Assembly (NCBI GenBank): GCA_036524675.1
Contig: DATDBU010000059.1
Location: 1-63,189, forward strand
Reading direction: 5' to 3'
From: DATDAW01 sp036524675
GTDB taxonomy: Bacteria > Verrucomicrobiota > Verrucomicrobiia > Chthoniobacterales > DASVRZ01
DNA length: 63,189 bases
Shown here: one piece after another, positions 8,616 to 17,641 of the stretch
Layout: each line of letters begins with the position of its first letter
Position numbering within the stretch: the first letter of the stretch is position 1
Notes under the pieces: generated by a model
Seen by the model: only the letters and a program-made list of their open reading frames with translations
Told to the model about the DNA's origin: nothing
Databases searched by the model: none
Position numbers and translations under genes: made by a program

Positions 8616-9773
8616 ATGACTCCTCCGGTTCTTTATGTCTATGACGGAAAGATGACCAAAGTCGGCATTGACGCGGTGGTCCGGCGGCAGCTTGCAGCAT
8701 TGACCGAAGAGGCGCACCTAGATGTGGAGCTTGTCAGCCGTGGCCGTTCGCACATACCCGGTGTTATCGACAAACCTCGGTACTATTCGGCGGCGAATCT
8801 CATTTCATGGTTGCCGCGCAAAATCTACTACGGCGCACGGAGACGCCTTCATTCGATACGTGGCAAAAACATGGTGCGCCGACACGATTACAGCGCGGTG
8901 ATCAGCTGGCCTCAACGCGCTTTGCACGTTTTTCGAGAAGCCAAAAAGCGGGGCATCCCGACCCTTCTAAACTGCGACATCGTTCATTTTGCGACACGGC
9001 TCTCCAAAAAGCGGGTCTTCCGCTGGCCGGAATTTTCAATCAATGAACAAAACGAGGAATACGAGCTTGCCGATGCGATTCTGGTTCCCTCCGACTATTC
9101 GCGGCAAACCTTTCTCGATTTCGGAATTCCTGCCAAAAAACTCGTGGTCATAGGCCGTGGCGTCGACACGGATCTGTATTGTCCGGCACCCGACTTCGAT
9201 GCCGATGTGCCGAAGGAGTCCCGTCCTTTCCGGGTCTTGTTCTGCGGCCGTGTCGGCGAGCGAAAAGGTATCCGGCAGGTGATCGATGCCTGGCGCGCGG
9301 CTTCGATTCCAAACGCGGAGTTATGGGTGGCAGGCGAAGTCGATCCCGAATCTGAGGCGTTCGTCCATGGGGTGCGCGATCTCAACATTCGTTTCCGCGG
9401 TTTTAGGCGCGATTTGGCGGATCTTGTGCCTCAATGCGATGTGCAAATCCTTCTCTCGCGCATGGAAGGAATGACCAAATCCCTTCTCGAAGGCGCCGCC
9501 TGCGGTCTTGCAACAATCGCCACTGTAGAGACTGGTTTTCCATTCGAAGAAGGGGTCAACGGTTTTGCTGTGAAGCGCACGGATATCGAGACGGTCGCGG
9601 CCCGACTCAATCTGCTCGCCAACGATCGAAAGCGTTGTCGCGAGATGGGCCGGCGCGGCCGTCTCGCCGTCCTCGAGAGTTACACCTGGGCACGGTTCAA
9701 CGAGCGATTTCTCTCTGCGGTTGAACCGTTTACGGCAAAGAAGACGTCTTTGGAGTTAGCTGGTCAACGATAA
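8616..9773 (+). CDS. Glycosyltransferase family 4 (GT-B fold)
   Basis: A 385-aa retaining glycosyltransferase. The C-terminal GT-B donor domain has the landmarks PFRVLFCGRVGERKGIRQVIDAW (about residue 205) and the EX7E-type segment MEGMTKSLLEGAACGLATIATVETG (about 285). The ATG at 8616 (MTPPVLYVYDG) begins the first Rossmann strand; in-frame sequence upstream to 8496 is Ser/Phe-rich and probably untranslated. Likely cytoplasmic and acting in cell-surface polysaccharide synthesis, with donor and acceptor unknown. It converges with, and overlaps by 44 nt, the next glycosyltransferase gene on the opposite strand. Confidence 0.82.
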   Translation: MTPPVLYVYDGKMTKVGIDAVVRRQLAALTEEAHLDVELVSRGRSHIPGVIDKPRYYSAANLISWLPRKIYYGARRRLHSIRGKNMVRRHDYSAVISWPQRALHVFREAKKRGIPTLLNCDIVHFATRLSKKRVFRWPEFSINEQNEEYELADAILVPSDYSRQTFLDFGIPAKKLVVIGRGVDTDLYCPAPDFDADVPKESRPFRVLFCGRVGERKGIRQVIDAWRAASIPNAELWVAGEVDPESEAFVHGVRDLNIRFRGFRRDLADLVPQCDVQILLSRMEGMTKSLLEGAACGLATIATVETGFPFEEGVNGFAVKRTDIETVAARLNLLANDRKRCREMGRRGRLAVLESYTWARFNERFLSAVEPFTAKKTSLELAGQR

Positions 9774-10950
9774 GCTGGCGGTATAGATTTTCGTAAACAT
9801 CCACTACGCGTGGCCAGTCGAATTCTGCGGCACGTGCACGCGAGCGGAAGGCATAGTCCGCCTTGAAGCTCGCCTCCCATATCATCCGGCGCATGGCGCC
9901 AGCCAGAGCCTCGGGATCGCTTATCGGGACGACAACAGCATCCTTCCCAAAACGTACGAATTCGCGACAACCGGGTGCGTCCGTCGTAATCACCGGCAGC
10001 CCGGCCGCCATTGCCTCGAGTAATGCAGAGCTGAAGCCTTCCATCAGTGACGGCATCACAAACACATCGGCTGCCAGATACATCTCCAACAGTTCCTGCG
10101 ATGGAAGTTCGACAGCTCCCTCAACGGAGCCCACGTGGCGAAGCAAAACTCGTCCGGACAAGCCACTCTCCGAAACAGCGCTTTCGAGCTTTGACGTGTC
10201 GCGACCTACAATAAGGAAGTAAGAATTTGATTCGGTTTCCAGCAGCTTCTTCGCCGCTTTAAGCAGTGTCGGATAATCTTTCTGCGGGTGATTCCTGCCA
10301 ACGCTCAAAAAAATGGTGGCCTCTTCCGGCACTTCCAAACGCTGCCGAACCAACGCGCGATTAATTTTTTGCTGAAAACGACTCAGATCGACTGCATTCG
10401 ACACGAGGCTGATCCGGTCCGCTCTCACGCCAATTCGCTCGTATTCCGCGCTGATCGATTCGGAGAGCGAGATCAGGCGGGGCGCACGCGGCAACATCGT
10501 ACGGACAAGCTGATCAATTTGTGGGTCCAGTCGAAGACCGACTTTGCGCTCCGGATCACTGAGCACGTCGTCCCCGGCGCAGCGCACGAGGTATGGCGTA
10601 TGGCGCCTCCCGCCATTCCAATGGATGAGCGAAATGCCTGTGGGCCATGTCATTACCCCATGCCAGACGTCAAAACGGTAACGAGATTGCAGGTTTCCAA
10701 TCAAAAAAGCCGAAACGCGAAGCGCCAGCCAGGGAGAACGCTTGAACAGGCTCCAGGCATTTGCCGGAAAGCCCGCCAGCGGATACGGCAGTTGCATCCC
10801 TGCCTGCCGGATGCTCCGCAATGTACTTTTCGGCGCAATAACGACCGGTTTATGGCCACGCCTGGCAAGTTGTGTGGCCAGATTGTGATGAAAAATCTCT
10901 GCCCCTGAGCACTTCGGTAAAAATGACGGGGTAAAAATGGCGATCTTCAC
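9730..10950 (-). CDS. Glycosyltransferase family 4
   Basis: A 406-aa GT-B enzyme starting with GTG (MKIAIFTPSFLPKCSGAEIFHHNLA), a typical GT4 N-terminus with the acceptor-side loop. The donor site shows IFLSVGRNHPQKDYPTLLKA (about residue 220) and VMPSLMEGFSSALLEAMAAGLPVITTD (about 305), where the Glu residues fit the EX7E motif. It is the last of three minus-strand GT4 genes (13293 to 9730), 79 nt after the previous one, presumably a polysaccharide or glycolipid assembly operon. Its 3' end overlaps the convergent GT4 gene by 44 nt. Confidence 0.85.
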   Translation of the reverse strand: MKIAIFTPSFLPKCSGAEIFHHNLATQLARRGHKPVVIAPKSTLRSIRQAGMQLPYPLAGFPANAWSLFKRSPWLALRVSAFLIGNLQSRYRFDVWHGVMTWPTGISLIHWNGGRRHTPYLVRCAGDDVLSDPERKVGLRLDPQIDQLVRTMLPRAPRLISLSESISAEYERIGVRADRISLVSNAVDLSRFQQKINRALVRQRLEVPEEATIFLSVGRNHPQKDYPTLLKAAKKLLETESNSYFLIVGRDTSKLESAVSESGLSGRVLLRHVGSVEGAVELPSQELLEMYLAADVFVMPSLMEGFSSALLEAMAAGLPVITTDAPGCREFVRFGKDAVVVPISDPEALAGAMRRMIWEASFKADYAFRSRARAAEFDWPRVVDVYENLYRQLIVDQLTPKTSSLP

Positions 10951-11029
10951 TCTGAAAAACGTCCTTGATTTTTCACTTTGCGATTTCAGCTACACGACGG
11001 CGGGAAAGGCCCGCTGACACCCATTTAAA

Positions 11030-12139
11030 TCAACGGCCCTCTCCTCCTGCAGCTCGATAGATTCGGAGCAAACGTGCGGCAACCGTTTTCGTATCCGGAA
11101 CAACCGTTTTCGCTTGGTAATGAATGAGTTCGTCGCGGAAAGCAGATTGCGTGATTGCGCGTTGAACAAGCTCCTCGTAGTTGGCGCGCGCTTCGAGATC
11201 GAACAGGCCGGGATGCTCCGTCCCGAGCGCCGCGATATTGCCTTCAATCCTGCTGGCCACGATCGGCAAGTTGCAAGCCATGGCCTGCAGAAGGGCCAGC
11301 GGCTGACCTTCCCACAGCGAAGGCATCACTACCAGGTCGAGGGCCTGCATCCACGGTCCTACGGGACGTTTGACTCCCAGCAGCGTAACCACACCAGTGA
11401 GATTGAGCTGCGCGATACGCTGCTTCAAAATATCGTGCTGGCCGCCTTCTCCGATGAGGATGACGCGAAAAGCGAGGCCCTTTTTGTGCAAAGTCGCTGC
11501 CATTTCAAGGGTGGCTTCATGATTTTTTACCGAATGCAGCGAAGCCACTCCGCCAATCAGAAATCCCTCTGGGTTCAATCCGAGTTCGCCTCGTAAGGCA
11601 GCCTTCAAAGCAGGGTCCGGGCAGGGGAAAAATTGAGAGCGATCAACGGCATTTGGCACCACATCGATCTTCGATTCGGGCAGGACAAAAGCTCGGGCGA
11701 GGTCGCGCCTGGTTCGTTCCGACAACGCAACGATGCGAGTCGCCCAACGAACTAAAAACCATAGAACTACCGAGCGATGAAACTTCATCCGCGCCAACGT
11801 CTTTTGCTGATGCAAGACGCAAACGGCGCGCGCAATCCGCGCCGCTGGAATAGCATAGGTATGTGCGTTGTACGTTTGAGAATGGACTACTGTGATCCCC
11901 GTTTTTTTGAACCAACGCGAGAGATCCCAAATACCCCGGAGACTCAGGCGCTTGCTCTTAGCAACCTCGACGAGACTCACGTGTTGCCCTTTTGCAAGAA
12001 GCTCGGTTCCGAGCACACCAAGGTTTCGCAAACAGACAAAATGCACTTCGACGTCTGCCGGAAATTCGTTCGATACCTGAATCGCGAAATCTTCGGCACC
12101 GCCGACGGGCATCGTAATAAAAACGAACGCAACTTTCAC
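11030..12139 (-). CDS. Glycosyltransferase family 4
   Basis: A 369-aa GT4 enzyme with GTG start (MKVAFVFITMPVGGAEDFAIQ). Visible landmarks are SEITVVHSQTYN-like acceptor-domain sequence near residue 80 (TGITVVHSQTYNAHTYA), GVASLHSVKNHEATLEMA near residue 195 and VVMPSLWEGQPLALLQAMACNLPIVAS near 275. The donor signature has Glu in LWEGQP but Gln (LLQAM) where the usual second Glu would be, which may alter donor binding. Its start codon overlaps the stop of the upstream GT4 gene by four bases (GTGA), so the two are translationally coupled. Confidence 0.84.
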   Translation of the reverse strand: MKVAFVFITMPVGGAEDFAIQVSNEFPADVEVHFVCLRNLGVLGTELLAKGQHVSLVEVAKSKRLSLRGIWDLSRWFKKTGITVVHSQTYNAHTYAIPAARIARAVCVLHQQKTLARMKFHRSVVLWFLVRWATRIVALSERTRRDLARAFVLPESKIDVVPNAVDRSQFFPCPDPALKAALRGELGLNPEGFLIGGVASLHSVKNHEATLEMAATLHKKGLAFRVILIGEGGQHDILKQRIAQLNLTGVVTLLGVKRPVGPWMQALDLVVMPSLWEGQPLALLQAMACNLPIVASRIEGNIAALGTEHPGLFDLEARANYEELVQRAITQSAFRDELIHYQAKTVVPDTKTVAARLLRIYRAAGGEGR

Positions 12140-13293
12140 GTTTGCAGCTGGAAATTGCGGATGGCCTCTTCGTAAACGTCCTCCATCAGCCGAGCTTGTT
12201 TCACGCGGTCAAATTTCGCGCGAACCCTCGCAACCGCTCCTTTGCTCAGGGCCTGGAGTAGCATCCCGTTCCTGCCAATTCGCAGCAACGCATCGTTGAG
12301 CGCCGACGGGTCATCGTCTTCTACGAGAAGACCCGAGATGCCGTCTTCAACCGCCTCCGGTACACCGCCGTGGCGCGTGGCCACGATCGGCAATCCATCC
12401 GCCATGGCTTCGAGAATTGTGTCTGGACAGCGTTCGTCGTTTCCGCGCAGTTCTTTCCGGCCAGGATGCAGGAAAACATGGGCTCGCTCGTAAAGTTCGG
12501 CCCAACGCGCCCGGGGCAGCCAGCCGGGAAAATTCACTCGATCCCGCACGCCAAGGTCTTTCGCAAGATGGAGACAGCGCTTTCGAAGCGGACCGTCACC
12601 GATGACCACAAACTCCGATTTTGGGAATTCGCAACAGAAATGGGCAAACGCCCTCACCGAGCGATCGACGCCGTTGGCCTCGACGAGCTTCGCTGTCTGG
12701 ATGAAAAAAAACTCCCCGTCTACAGGCAGCGTTCGCACCATTGGCACGGCCGGCGAATTCGGCACACCGGTCCGGATAAGGCGCAATTTGGCCGGGTCAC
12801 ATCCGAGATTTTCGAGCGTGGCAGCAAGCGATTCGTGGCCAGCGACGATTCGATCTGCGAACTGGAACAGCTCCGGCAACTGCCGCATCCAGGATTTATT
12901 TTTGTGCAGTCCTTGGATACTCACCACGCAAGGCATCGCGCGCATGCGTAAAAGTGGCAGCAAACGCATTCCGGATGATCCCAAATAGACGTGCAAAACC
13001 TCCGAGCCGACCCGCTGCAACCTCTCTGCCACTCGCTTCGTTTCGAACAACCAGGGCCTGGCCACCACTTCAACATCCGGATAAGGAAAATCCGATGCAT
13101 TCAGGCGCCGCCTCGTAATCACCACCGGCCGAAATTTCCGGATCGCCGTCAACTGGCGATAAACATGGAGCGTTTCCGGGCGCAAAAAAACGTCACAATA
13201 CGCCGCTACGACAGGCCGTTCGTCCGCGGCAGGCGGGACCCAACGCCGCTTGAAAACGGGTGCGGGCTTGGGATCGAACGCAGCGGCATGCAT
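12136..13293 (-). CDS. Glycosyltransferase family 4 (first gene of the GT operon)
   Basis: A 385-aa GT4 enzyme. After a short N-terminal extension (MHAAAFDPKPAPVFKRRW) the first Rossmann strand is VVAAYCDVFLRPETLHVYRQL. The donor domain has FFIQTAKLVEANGVDRSVRAF (about residue 195), VVIGDGPLRKRCLHLA, and CPDTILEAMADGLPIVATRHGGVPEAV (about 300), with the first Glu position of EX7E not obvious. It begins the minus-strand cluster of three GT4 genes and is divergent from efp; the 119-nt gap 13294-13412 presumably holds both promoters. Confidence 0.85.
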   Translation of the reverse strand: MHAAAFDPKPAPVFKRRWVPPAADERPVVAAYCDVFLRPETLHVYRQLTAIRKFRPVVITRRRLNASDFPYPDVEVVARPWLFETKRVAERLQRVGSEVLHVYLGSSGMRLLPLLRMRAMPCVVSIQGLHKNKSWMRQLPELFQFADRIVAGHESLAATLENLGCDPAKLRLIRTGVPNSPAVPMVRTLPVDGEFFFIQTAKLVEANGVDRSVRAFAHFCCEFPKSEFVVIGDGPLRKRCLHLAKDLGVRDRVNFPGWLPRARWAELYERAHVFLHPGRKELRGNDERCPDTILEAMADGLPIVATRHGGVPEAVEDGISGLLVEDDDPSALNDALLRIGRNGMLLQALSKGAVARVRAKFDRVKQARLMEDVYEEAIRNFQLQT

Positions 13294-13412
13294 TTTGGCG
13301 GGGGGATAGTAAAGGTGAAGTTGTGTCGTGGATAGAGAAAGTTTCCCCCTCTTGCCTATTCACGCCACGGCCACTACACTCGTTGTCCTTCAAACCCCAA
13401 ATTTTACTTTTT

Positions 13413-13970
13413 ATGCCAGCAGCAAATGATCTCCGGAAAGGCCAGGCCATCCGGTATAACGGAAATGTCGCCATCGTCCTCGAAGTCCAGCATCGGACTC
13501 CAGGCAACCTCCGGGCCTTCGTCCAGGCGATCATCCGTTATATCAATACCGGAAAATCGGCTGACGTCCGCTTCGGCTCCACCGACAAGGTCGAACTCGT
13601 CGATGTCACACGCCAGACCCTTGAGTTTTCCTACAAAGATGGTTCGGACTACAATTTTATGGATCCGGAGACCTACGAAACAGTCACGCTGAGCTCCGAT
13701 TTGTTAGCAGATGCCAAGGATTATTTGATCGAAAACCTCAAAGTGGAGGTGCTTTTAGTGGAGGAGAAGCCCGTCCAGGTTGAGCTACCCTCTTCAGTGA
13801 ACATCAGGGTCACCGAAAGCGCTGAGGGTGTGCGAGGCGACACCGCGAGTAACGTTCAGAAGCCGGCCACGCTCGAAACCGGCAAAGTCGTCAGCGTACC
13901 GCTTTTCATCAAAGAAGGTGAGCTGATCAAAGTTGACACTCGGACGGGCGCCTACATGGGCCGCGCTTAA
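13413..13970 (+). CDS. efp: Elongation factor P with an Asn at the tip of domain I
   Basis: EF-P enters the ribosome E site and rescues stalls at polyproline stretches. The 185-aa protein has all three domains, ending with the family signature KVDTRTGAYMGRA. Start ATG at 13413 (MPAANDLRKGQAIRYNG). The domain I loop reads HRTPGNLRAFVQ, so the residue aligned with the modified Lys34 of E. coli (PGKGQAF) is Asn32, not Lys or Arg. Such a tip cannot be beta-lysylated or rhamnosylated in the usual way. Either it works unmodified or a paralogue elsewhere carries the canonical tip. It is a single gene with its own upstream region. Confidence 0.94.
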   Translation: MPAANDLRKGQAIRYNGNVAIVLEVQHRTPGNLRAFVQAIIRYINTGKSADVRFGSTDKVELVDVTRQTLEFSYKDGSDYNFMDPETYETVTLSSDLLADAKDYLIENLKVEVLLVEEKPVQVELPSSVNIRVTESAEGVRGDTASNVQKPATLETGKVVSVPLFIKEGELIKVDTRTGAYMGRA

Positions 13971-14004
13971 AGCGCCTTCCTTTTATTAAAGACGAACGAC
14001 GTCC

Positions 14005-14784
14005 ATGGCAGGCGGAAGAACCGGAAACAAGCGAAAGAAAATCCGTTCCCGCGACAAAGCGTCTCTGCTCCAGGCGGAGATGACTGCCAGCTACCGGGAA
14101 CCGCTCACCATCCCTAGCCGGTATCTCAAATTTATTGTCGCGGTTTTTCTGCTGCCATTGGCGTGGGTGTTTACCGAAGCGTTCTTTTCCTGTTTCACAC
14201 GCGCGGCCATCGGCCACCGGTTCTGGGCGAGTGAAGAATTCTGGTTCTTCAGTCTCGGCATTGTGCTGTGGGTCATTGCCTTTTTTGGATTGCCTAAGCC
14301 GTTGTTGCTGTACGTCTTCGGGCATGAACTGACCCATGCTGTTTGGGTCTGGCTCATGGGAGGTAAAGTCAGCGAGTTCGAGGCCGCCCGCGACGGAGGG
14401 CATATCATCACGAACAAAACCAACTTTTTCATCGCGCTGGCGCCGTATTTTTTCCCGCTTTACAGTTTGCTAGTCATCGCGATCTGGGGCGGGCTGTCAT
14501 TCTTTTGGAATATCCAGCCCTATCGCGAATACCTTTTCTGCACGATCGGGCTGACGTGGGCATTCAATTTCAGCTTTACGTTGTGGATGATTCCCAAAGG
14601 TCAAAGCGACCTCAGCGACCACGGCACTTTTTTTTCGCTCCTCGTCATTTACATGATGAATCTGCTGTTCCTGGCCGTTTTCCTGATCATCGCTTCGCCG
14701 GACGTCAGCCTCGGCACTTTCGGTAGCGAACTCCTCAACGGCGCCATTAGTCTGGCGTATCAAATTCGCGCACTCATCAAATAG
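14005..14784 (+). CDS. Multi-pass membrane protein with HExxH motif (M50-like metalloprotease candidate)
   Basis: A 259-aa integral membrane protein. After a basic N-terminal tail (AGGRTGNKRKKIRSRDK) there are about five to six hydrophobic helices. The second of these leads into YVFGHELTHAVWVWLMGG near residue 112: HELTH is an HExxH zinc motif at a membrane boundary, as in M50/site-2 proteases. A possible third ligand is the Asp in GQSDLSDHG near residue 200, comparable to the second M50 motif. The family match is therefore suggestive only, as the NPxG element is not seen. It follows efp by 34 nt and its end overlaps the convergent PfkB kinase gene by 8 nt. Confidence 0.55.
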   Translation: MAGGRTGNKRKKIRSRDKASLLQAEMTASYREPLTIPSRYLKFIVAVFLLPLAWVFTEAFFSCFTRAAIGHRFWASEEFWFFSLGIVLWVIAFFGLPKPLLLYVFGHELTHAVWVWLMGGKVSEFEAARDGGHIITNKTNFFIALAPYFFPLYSLLVIAIWGGLSFFWNIQPYREYLFCTIGLTWAFNFSFTLWMIPKGQSDLSDHGTFFSLLVIYMMNLLFLAVFLIIASPDVSLGTFGSELLNGAISLAYQIRALIK

Positions 14785-15664
14785 CGGCGAACCCACCATC
14801 GTCGGTCGCGCGGTAGGCCGGCGTGGCTCCGTTACAGGAGGCAACGAATTCGCCGAGACGGCAGGCGCGAGCCAGCGCAACGGCAGGCTCCTGGCCGGCC
14901 ACGAGCAGTCCACAAACCAGCGCCGCGAGAAAAGAATCGCCAGCTCCCACAGTGTCTTTCACGACGACCGGTCGGCCAGGGCTCCAGTACCATTCGCCGT
15001 TCCAGAGCAATCCAGCTCCTTGTGCTCCGGCCGTCACACAGACCGACGGACCGTTCTGCTTGGACGACAGTTCGCGAGCCATTGTTTCAAGGTTGGCTTT
15101 TTCACCACCCGCCAGGCGGATAAGTTCGGCATCATTGAGTTTGATGAGATCGGCCTGACGCATCAGACTTTCAGCAAGTTCCATGTCATCAAACGGCGGT
15201 CGCAGATTGATGTCACAAACTTTGATCGAATTCGGGCTTGCCGCCAGGAGTTGAGCAAGGGCTTCGCGGTTCGGCTTTTCCCGAAACGCCAGCGTGCCAA
15301 AAATGATGACGGATGCTGTTTCTGCCTCTTCGAGAAGTCCGCGACTGACTCCGATACGATCCCATGCGGCGTCGTTTCGAAAATCATAAGTCGCACTGCC
15401 TGAAGCATCTATGCCTGCGATGACGGCGCCGGTAAGGGCGCCGGGAATGATCGATACATACGAAACGGGCAGCCCCCATCCCCGCAGCCGACGCAGAATT
15501 TCCTCGCCGAGGAAATCCGCTCCGACCGCCGATACAGGCCAAACGTTTCCACCCAATCGATGCAGGTGATAAGCTACATTCACGGGCGCTCCGCCGAGGA
15601 AAATTCCTGAAGGCAGGCAATCCCAAAGGACTTCGCCAAATGCAAAAATGGGTCCGGGTTTCAT
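14777..15664 (-). CDS. PfkB-family carbohydrate kinase (fructokinase-like)
   Basis: A 295-aa ribokinase-family sugar kinase. The N-terminal di-Gly substrate motif is FLGGAPVNVAYHLHRLGG near residue 22, and the C-terminal signature with the catalytic Asp and anion hole is VKDTVGAGDSFLAALVCGLL near residue 235. FGEVLWDCLPSG at the start is the pattern of fructokinases. The ATG at 15664 (MKPGPIFAFGEVLWD) is used; an upstream in-frame start at 15691 adds nine residues without homology. It is divergent from the DJ-1 gene across 80 nt. The sugar (fructose or another hexose) is inferred only. Confidence 0.85.
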   Translation of the reverse strand: MKPGPIFAFGEVLWDCLPSGIFLGGAPVNVAYHLHRLGGNVWPVSAVGADFLGEEILRRLRGWGLPVSYVSIIPGALTGAVIAGIDASGSATYDFRNDAAWDRIGVSRGLLEEAETASVIIFGTLAFREKPNREALAQLLAASPNSIKVCDINLRPPFDDMELAESLMRQADLIKLNDAELIRLAGGEKANLETMARELSSKQNGPSVCVTAGAQGAGLLWNGEWYWSPGRPVVVKDTVGAGDSFLAALVCGLLVAGQEPAVALARACRLGEFVASCNGATPAYRATDDGGFAAI

Positions 15665-15744
15665 GAATCTGCTTCTTGAATCACAAACCAATGCTGTGCG
15701 AAAGATCGTTTTTCAACAAGCTATGCTTGAGCAATGGTCTTTGT

Positions 15745-16290
15745 ATGGCCACAAAACGCGTGCTCCTGCTGCTGGCTCCTGGTTTTGAGGAGATTGAAAC
15801 GATTACCCCCATCGATATTCTGCGGCGTGCTGGCGCGGAAGTCGTTGTCGCTGCGGTAAATGGAGAAAACTTTGTCACGGGCCGCTGTAACGTCACGATA
15901 CACACGGACGCAGCGCTCGATGACGTGGAAAATCAGTCCTTCGATTTGCTGATCATCCCCGGTGGACCTGGCGTAGCCGGTTTGCGAAAAGACGGACGGC
16001 CCGCAACGTTGGCAAAAACATTTTTCAGCGCTGGGAAACCGATCGGAGCGATTTGCGCGGCGCCCACGGTGCTCGCCGACGCGGGTTTGCTCGAAGGAAA
16101 AAAATTTACGGCGCATTTTTCCGTTTACGGAGAGTTGACCGAAGCACTGCCCGCGGAACGCGTCGTGGAAAGCGGACAAATCATCACGTCACGCGGGGCC
16201 GGAACAGCGGTCGATTTTAGCCTGGCTCTTGTGAAAAAACTCTTTGGCCCGACCGCAGCAAAAGAAGTTTCGGAAGCAATCATGGCATAA
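15745..16290 (+). CDS. DJ-1/PfpI family protein (YajL/ThiJ-like)
   Basis: A 181-aa member of the DJ-1/PfpI superfamily, known variously as chaperones, deglycases or glyoxalases. The conserved acidic residue lies in LAPGFEEIETITPIDILRRAG, and the nucleophilic Cys sits in PIGAICAAPTVLADAG near residue 103. FDLLIIPGGPG and the closing FSLALVKKLFG helix also match. Start ATG at 15745, preceded by non-conserved in-frame sequence. It ends 51 nt before pdhC on the same strand. The exact activity cannot be read from sequence. Confidence 0.87.
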   Translation: MATKRVLLLLAPGFEEIETITPIDILRRAGAEVVVAAVNGENFVTGRCNVTIHTDAALDDVENQSFDLLIIPGGPGVAGLRKDGRPATLAKTFFSAGKPIGAICAAPTVLADAGLLEGKKFTAHFSVYGELTEALPAERVVESGQIITSRGAGTAVDFSLALVKKLFGPTAAKEVSEAIMA

Positions 16291-16341
16291 CAATCATTTT
16301 TGTTGCGCCCGAACCCATTTCTTGGTTCGTCTATCACTCCT

Positions 16342-17598
16342 ATGGCCACTTTCATCGACATGCCGAAACTCAGTGATACCATGACCGAAGGTGTTCTGGT
16401 CAAATGGCTTAAAAAACCCGGCGACAAAATCGAAATCGGCGACCTCCTCGCCGAAGTTGAAACGGACAAGGCGACGATGGAAATGGAGGCGTTCGACAGC
16501 GGTATTCTCGGCGACGTTTACATCCAGGAAGGCGGCAAAATTGCCGTTGGCGGCCGGATCGGCGTCCTCGTTGAGCCCGGTGAAAAAGTTCCGGCGGCTG
16601 GCGAAGCTCCGGCGGCGGCTCCTGCTGCTGCAAAATCCGAACCCGCAGCAGAAGCGAAATCTGCTCCAGCGGCCCCTGCCCCAGCTCCGGCTGCAGCCCC
16701 TTCGGCAGACCGCGTAAAAGCCTCCCCCCTCGCTAAAAAAGTCGCTATCGAAAAAGGCGTCGATCTTTCGACGGTAACCGGAACTGGCCCTGGCGGACGC
16801 ATCGTCGAGCAAGACGTTCTCGCCGCCGCTGCGGCGCCTGCACCGAAGGCTGAAGCCAAACCGGCCGCAAAAGCGCCAGCTCCCGCTCCCGTCATCGCTC
16901 CCGGCTCAGTCACGCGTGTTCCGCTTACGAGCATGCGCAAGGTGATCGCCGAACGGTTGCTGACCAGCAAGACGACCATCCCCCACTTTTACCTGGGTAT
17001 GGAAGTCGATGCGGCTCCTATTTTGAAGCTTCGTGCCGATCTCAATACCGCGCTCGACGCAGCAGGCCAGCCGAAGCTCACCATCAACGATTTCGTGCTG
17101 AAGGCGACGGCAGCGGCCGTTTTGCGTGTCCCGAAAGTCAATTCTTCGTGGGACGGCGACGCCATCGTCGAGTATGGCAGCGTTCACCTTTCCGTCGCTG
17201 TCGCCATCGAAGACGGCCTCATTACTCCGGTCATTCGCGATGCCCAGGCCAAGTCTCTCGCGCAAATTAGCGCCGAGATGAAAGATCTCGCCGGACGTGC
17301 ACGCTCTAAAAAGCTCAAACCCGATGAATATCAAGGTGGCACGATCACCGTTTCGAGCCTCGGGCCATTCGGCATCGAAAGCTTTTACGCCATCGTCAAT
17401 CCGCCGCAGTCCACGATCCTTGCCATCGGCTCCATCGTTAAAAAGCCCGTTGTCGGCCCGAAAGGTGACATCGTCGCAGGTGACCGCATGACCATTGGTT
17501 TCAGCGCGGACCACCGCGTCATTGACGGCGCCGTCGGAGCCCAATTCCTGGTCGAACTCCGCAAATATCTCGAACAGCCAGCGTTGGCGCTGGTGTAG
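16342..17598 (+). CDS. pdhC: Dihydrolipoamide acetyltransferase, E2 of pyruvate dehydrogenase
   Basis: The E2 core of a 2-oxoacid dehydrogenase complex, transferring acetyl groups from lipoamide to CoA. Domains in order: one lipoyl domain (residues 1-80, Lys in VETDKATMEME), an Ala/Pro linker, an E3-binding domain near residue 135 (KASPLAKKVAIEKGVDL, TGTGPGGRIVEQDVL), a second Ala/Pro linker, and the catalytic domain from about residue 190 with the active-site His and Asp in GFSADHRVIDGAVG near 387. The MATFIDMPKLSDTMTEG start (16342) favours the pyruvate complex. E1 genes are not adjacent. The matching E3 (lpd) is 36 kb away in this window. Confidence 0.9.
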   Translation: MATFIDMPKLSDTMTEGVLVKWLKKPGDKIEIGDLLAEVETDKATMEMEAFDSGILGDVYIQEGGKIAVGGRIGVLVEPGEKVPAAGEAPAAAPAAAKSEPAAEAKSAPAAPAPAPAAAPSADRVKASPLAKKVAIEKGVDLSTVTGTGPGGRIVEQDVLAAAAAPAPKAEAKPAAKAPAPAPVIAPGSVTRVPLTSMRKVIAERLLTSKTTIPHFYLGMEVDAAPILKLRADLNTALDAAGQPKLTINDFVLKATAAAVLRVPKVNSSWDGDAIVEYGSVHLSVAVAIEDGLITPVIRDAQAKSLAQISAEMKDLAGRARSKKLKPDEYQGGTITVSSLGPFGIESFYAIVNPPQSTILAIGSIVKKPVVGPKGDIVAGDRMTIGFSADHRVIDGAVGAQFLVELRKYLEQPALALV

Positions 17599-17611
17599 GG
17601 AAAAGACAGTA

Positions 17612-17631
17612 GGCAGAACGCTTGTTCTGCC
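17612..17631. terminator. Hairpin between pdhC and the convergent protease gene
   Basis: Perfect 8-bp arms GGCAGAAC and GTTCTGCC flank a 4-nt GCTT loop, 13 nt after the pdhC stop and just before the stop codon of the opposite-strand gene. The position suits a bidirectional terminator, though there is no long T-run. Confidence 0.5.
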
Positions 17632-17641
17632 CTGCGTTCTA

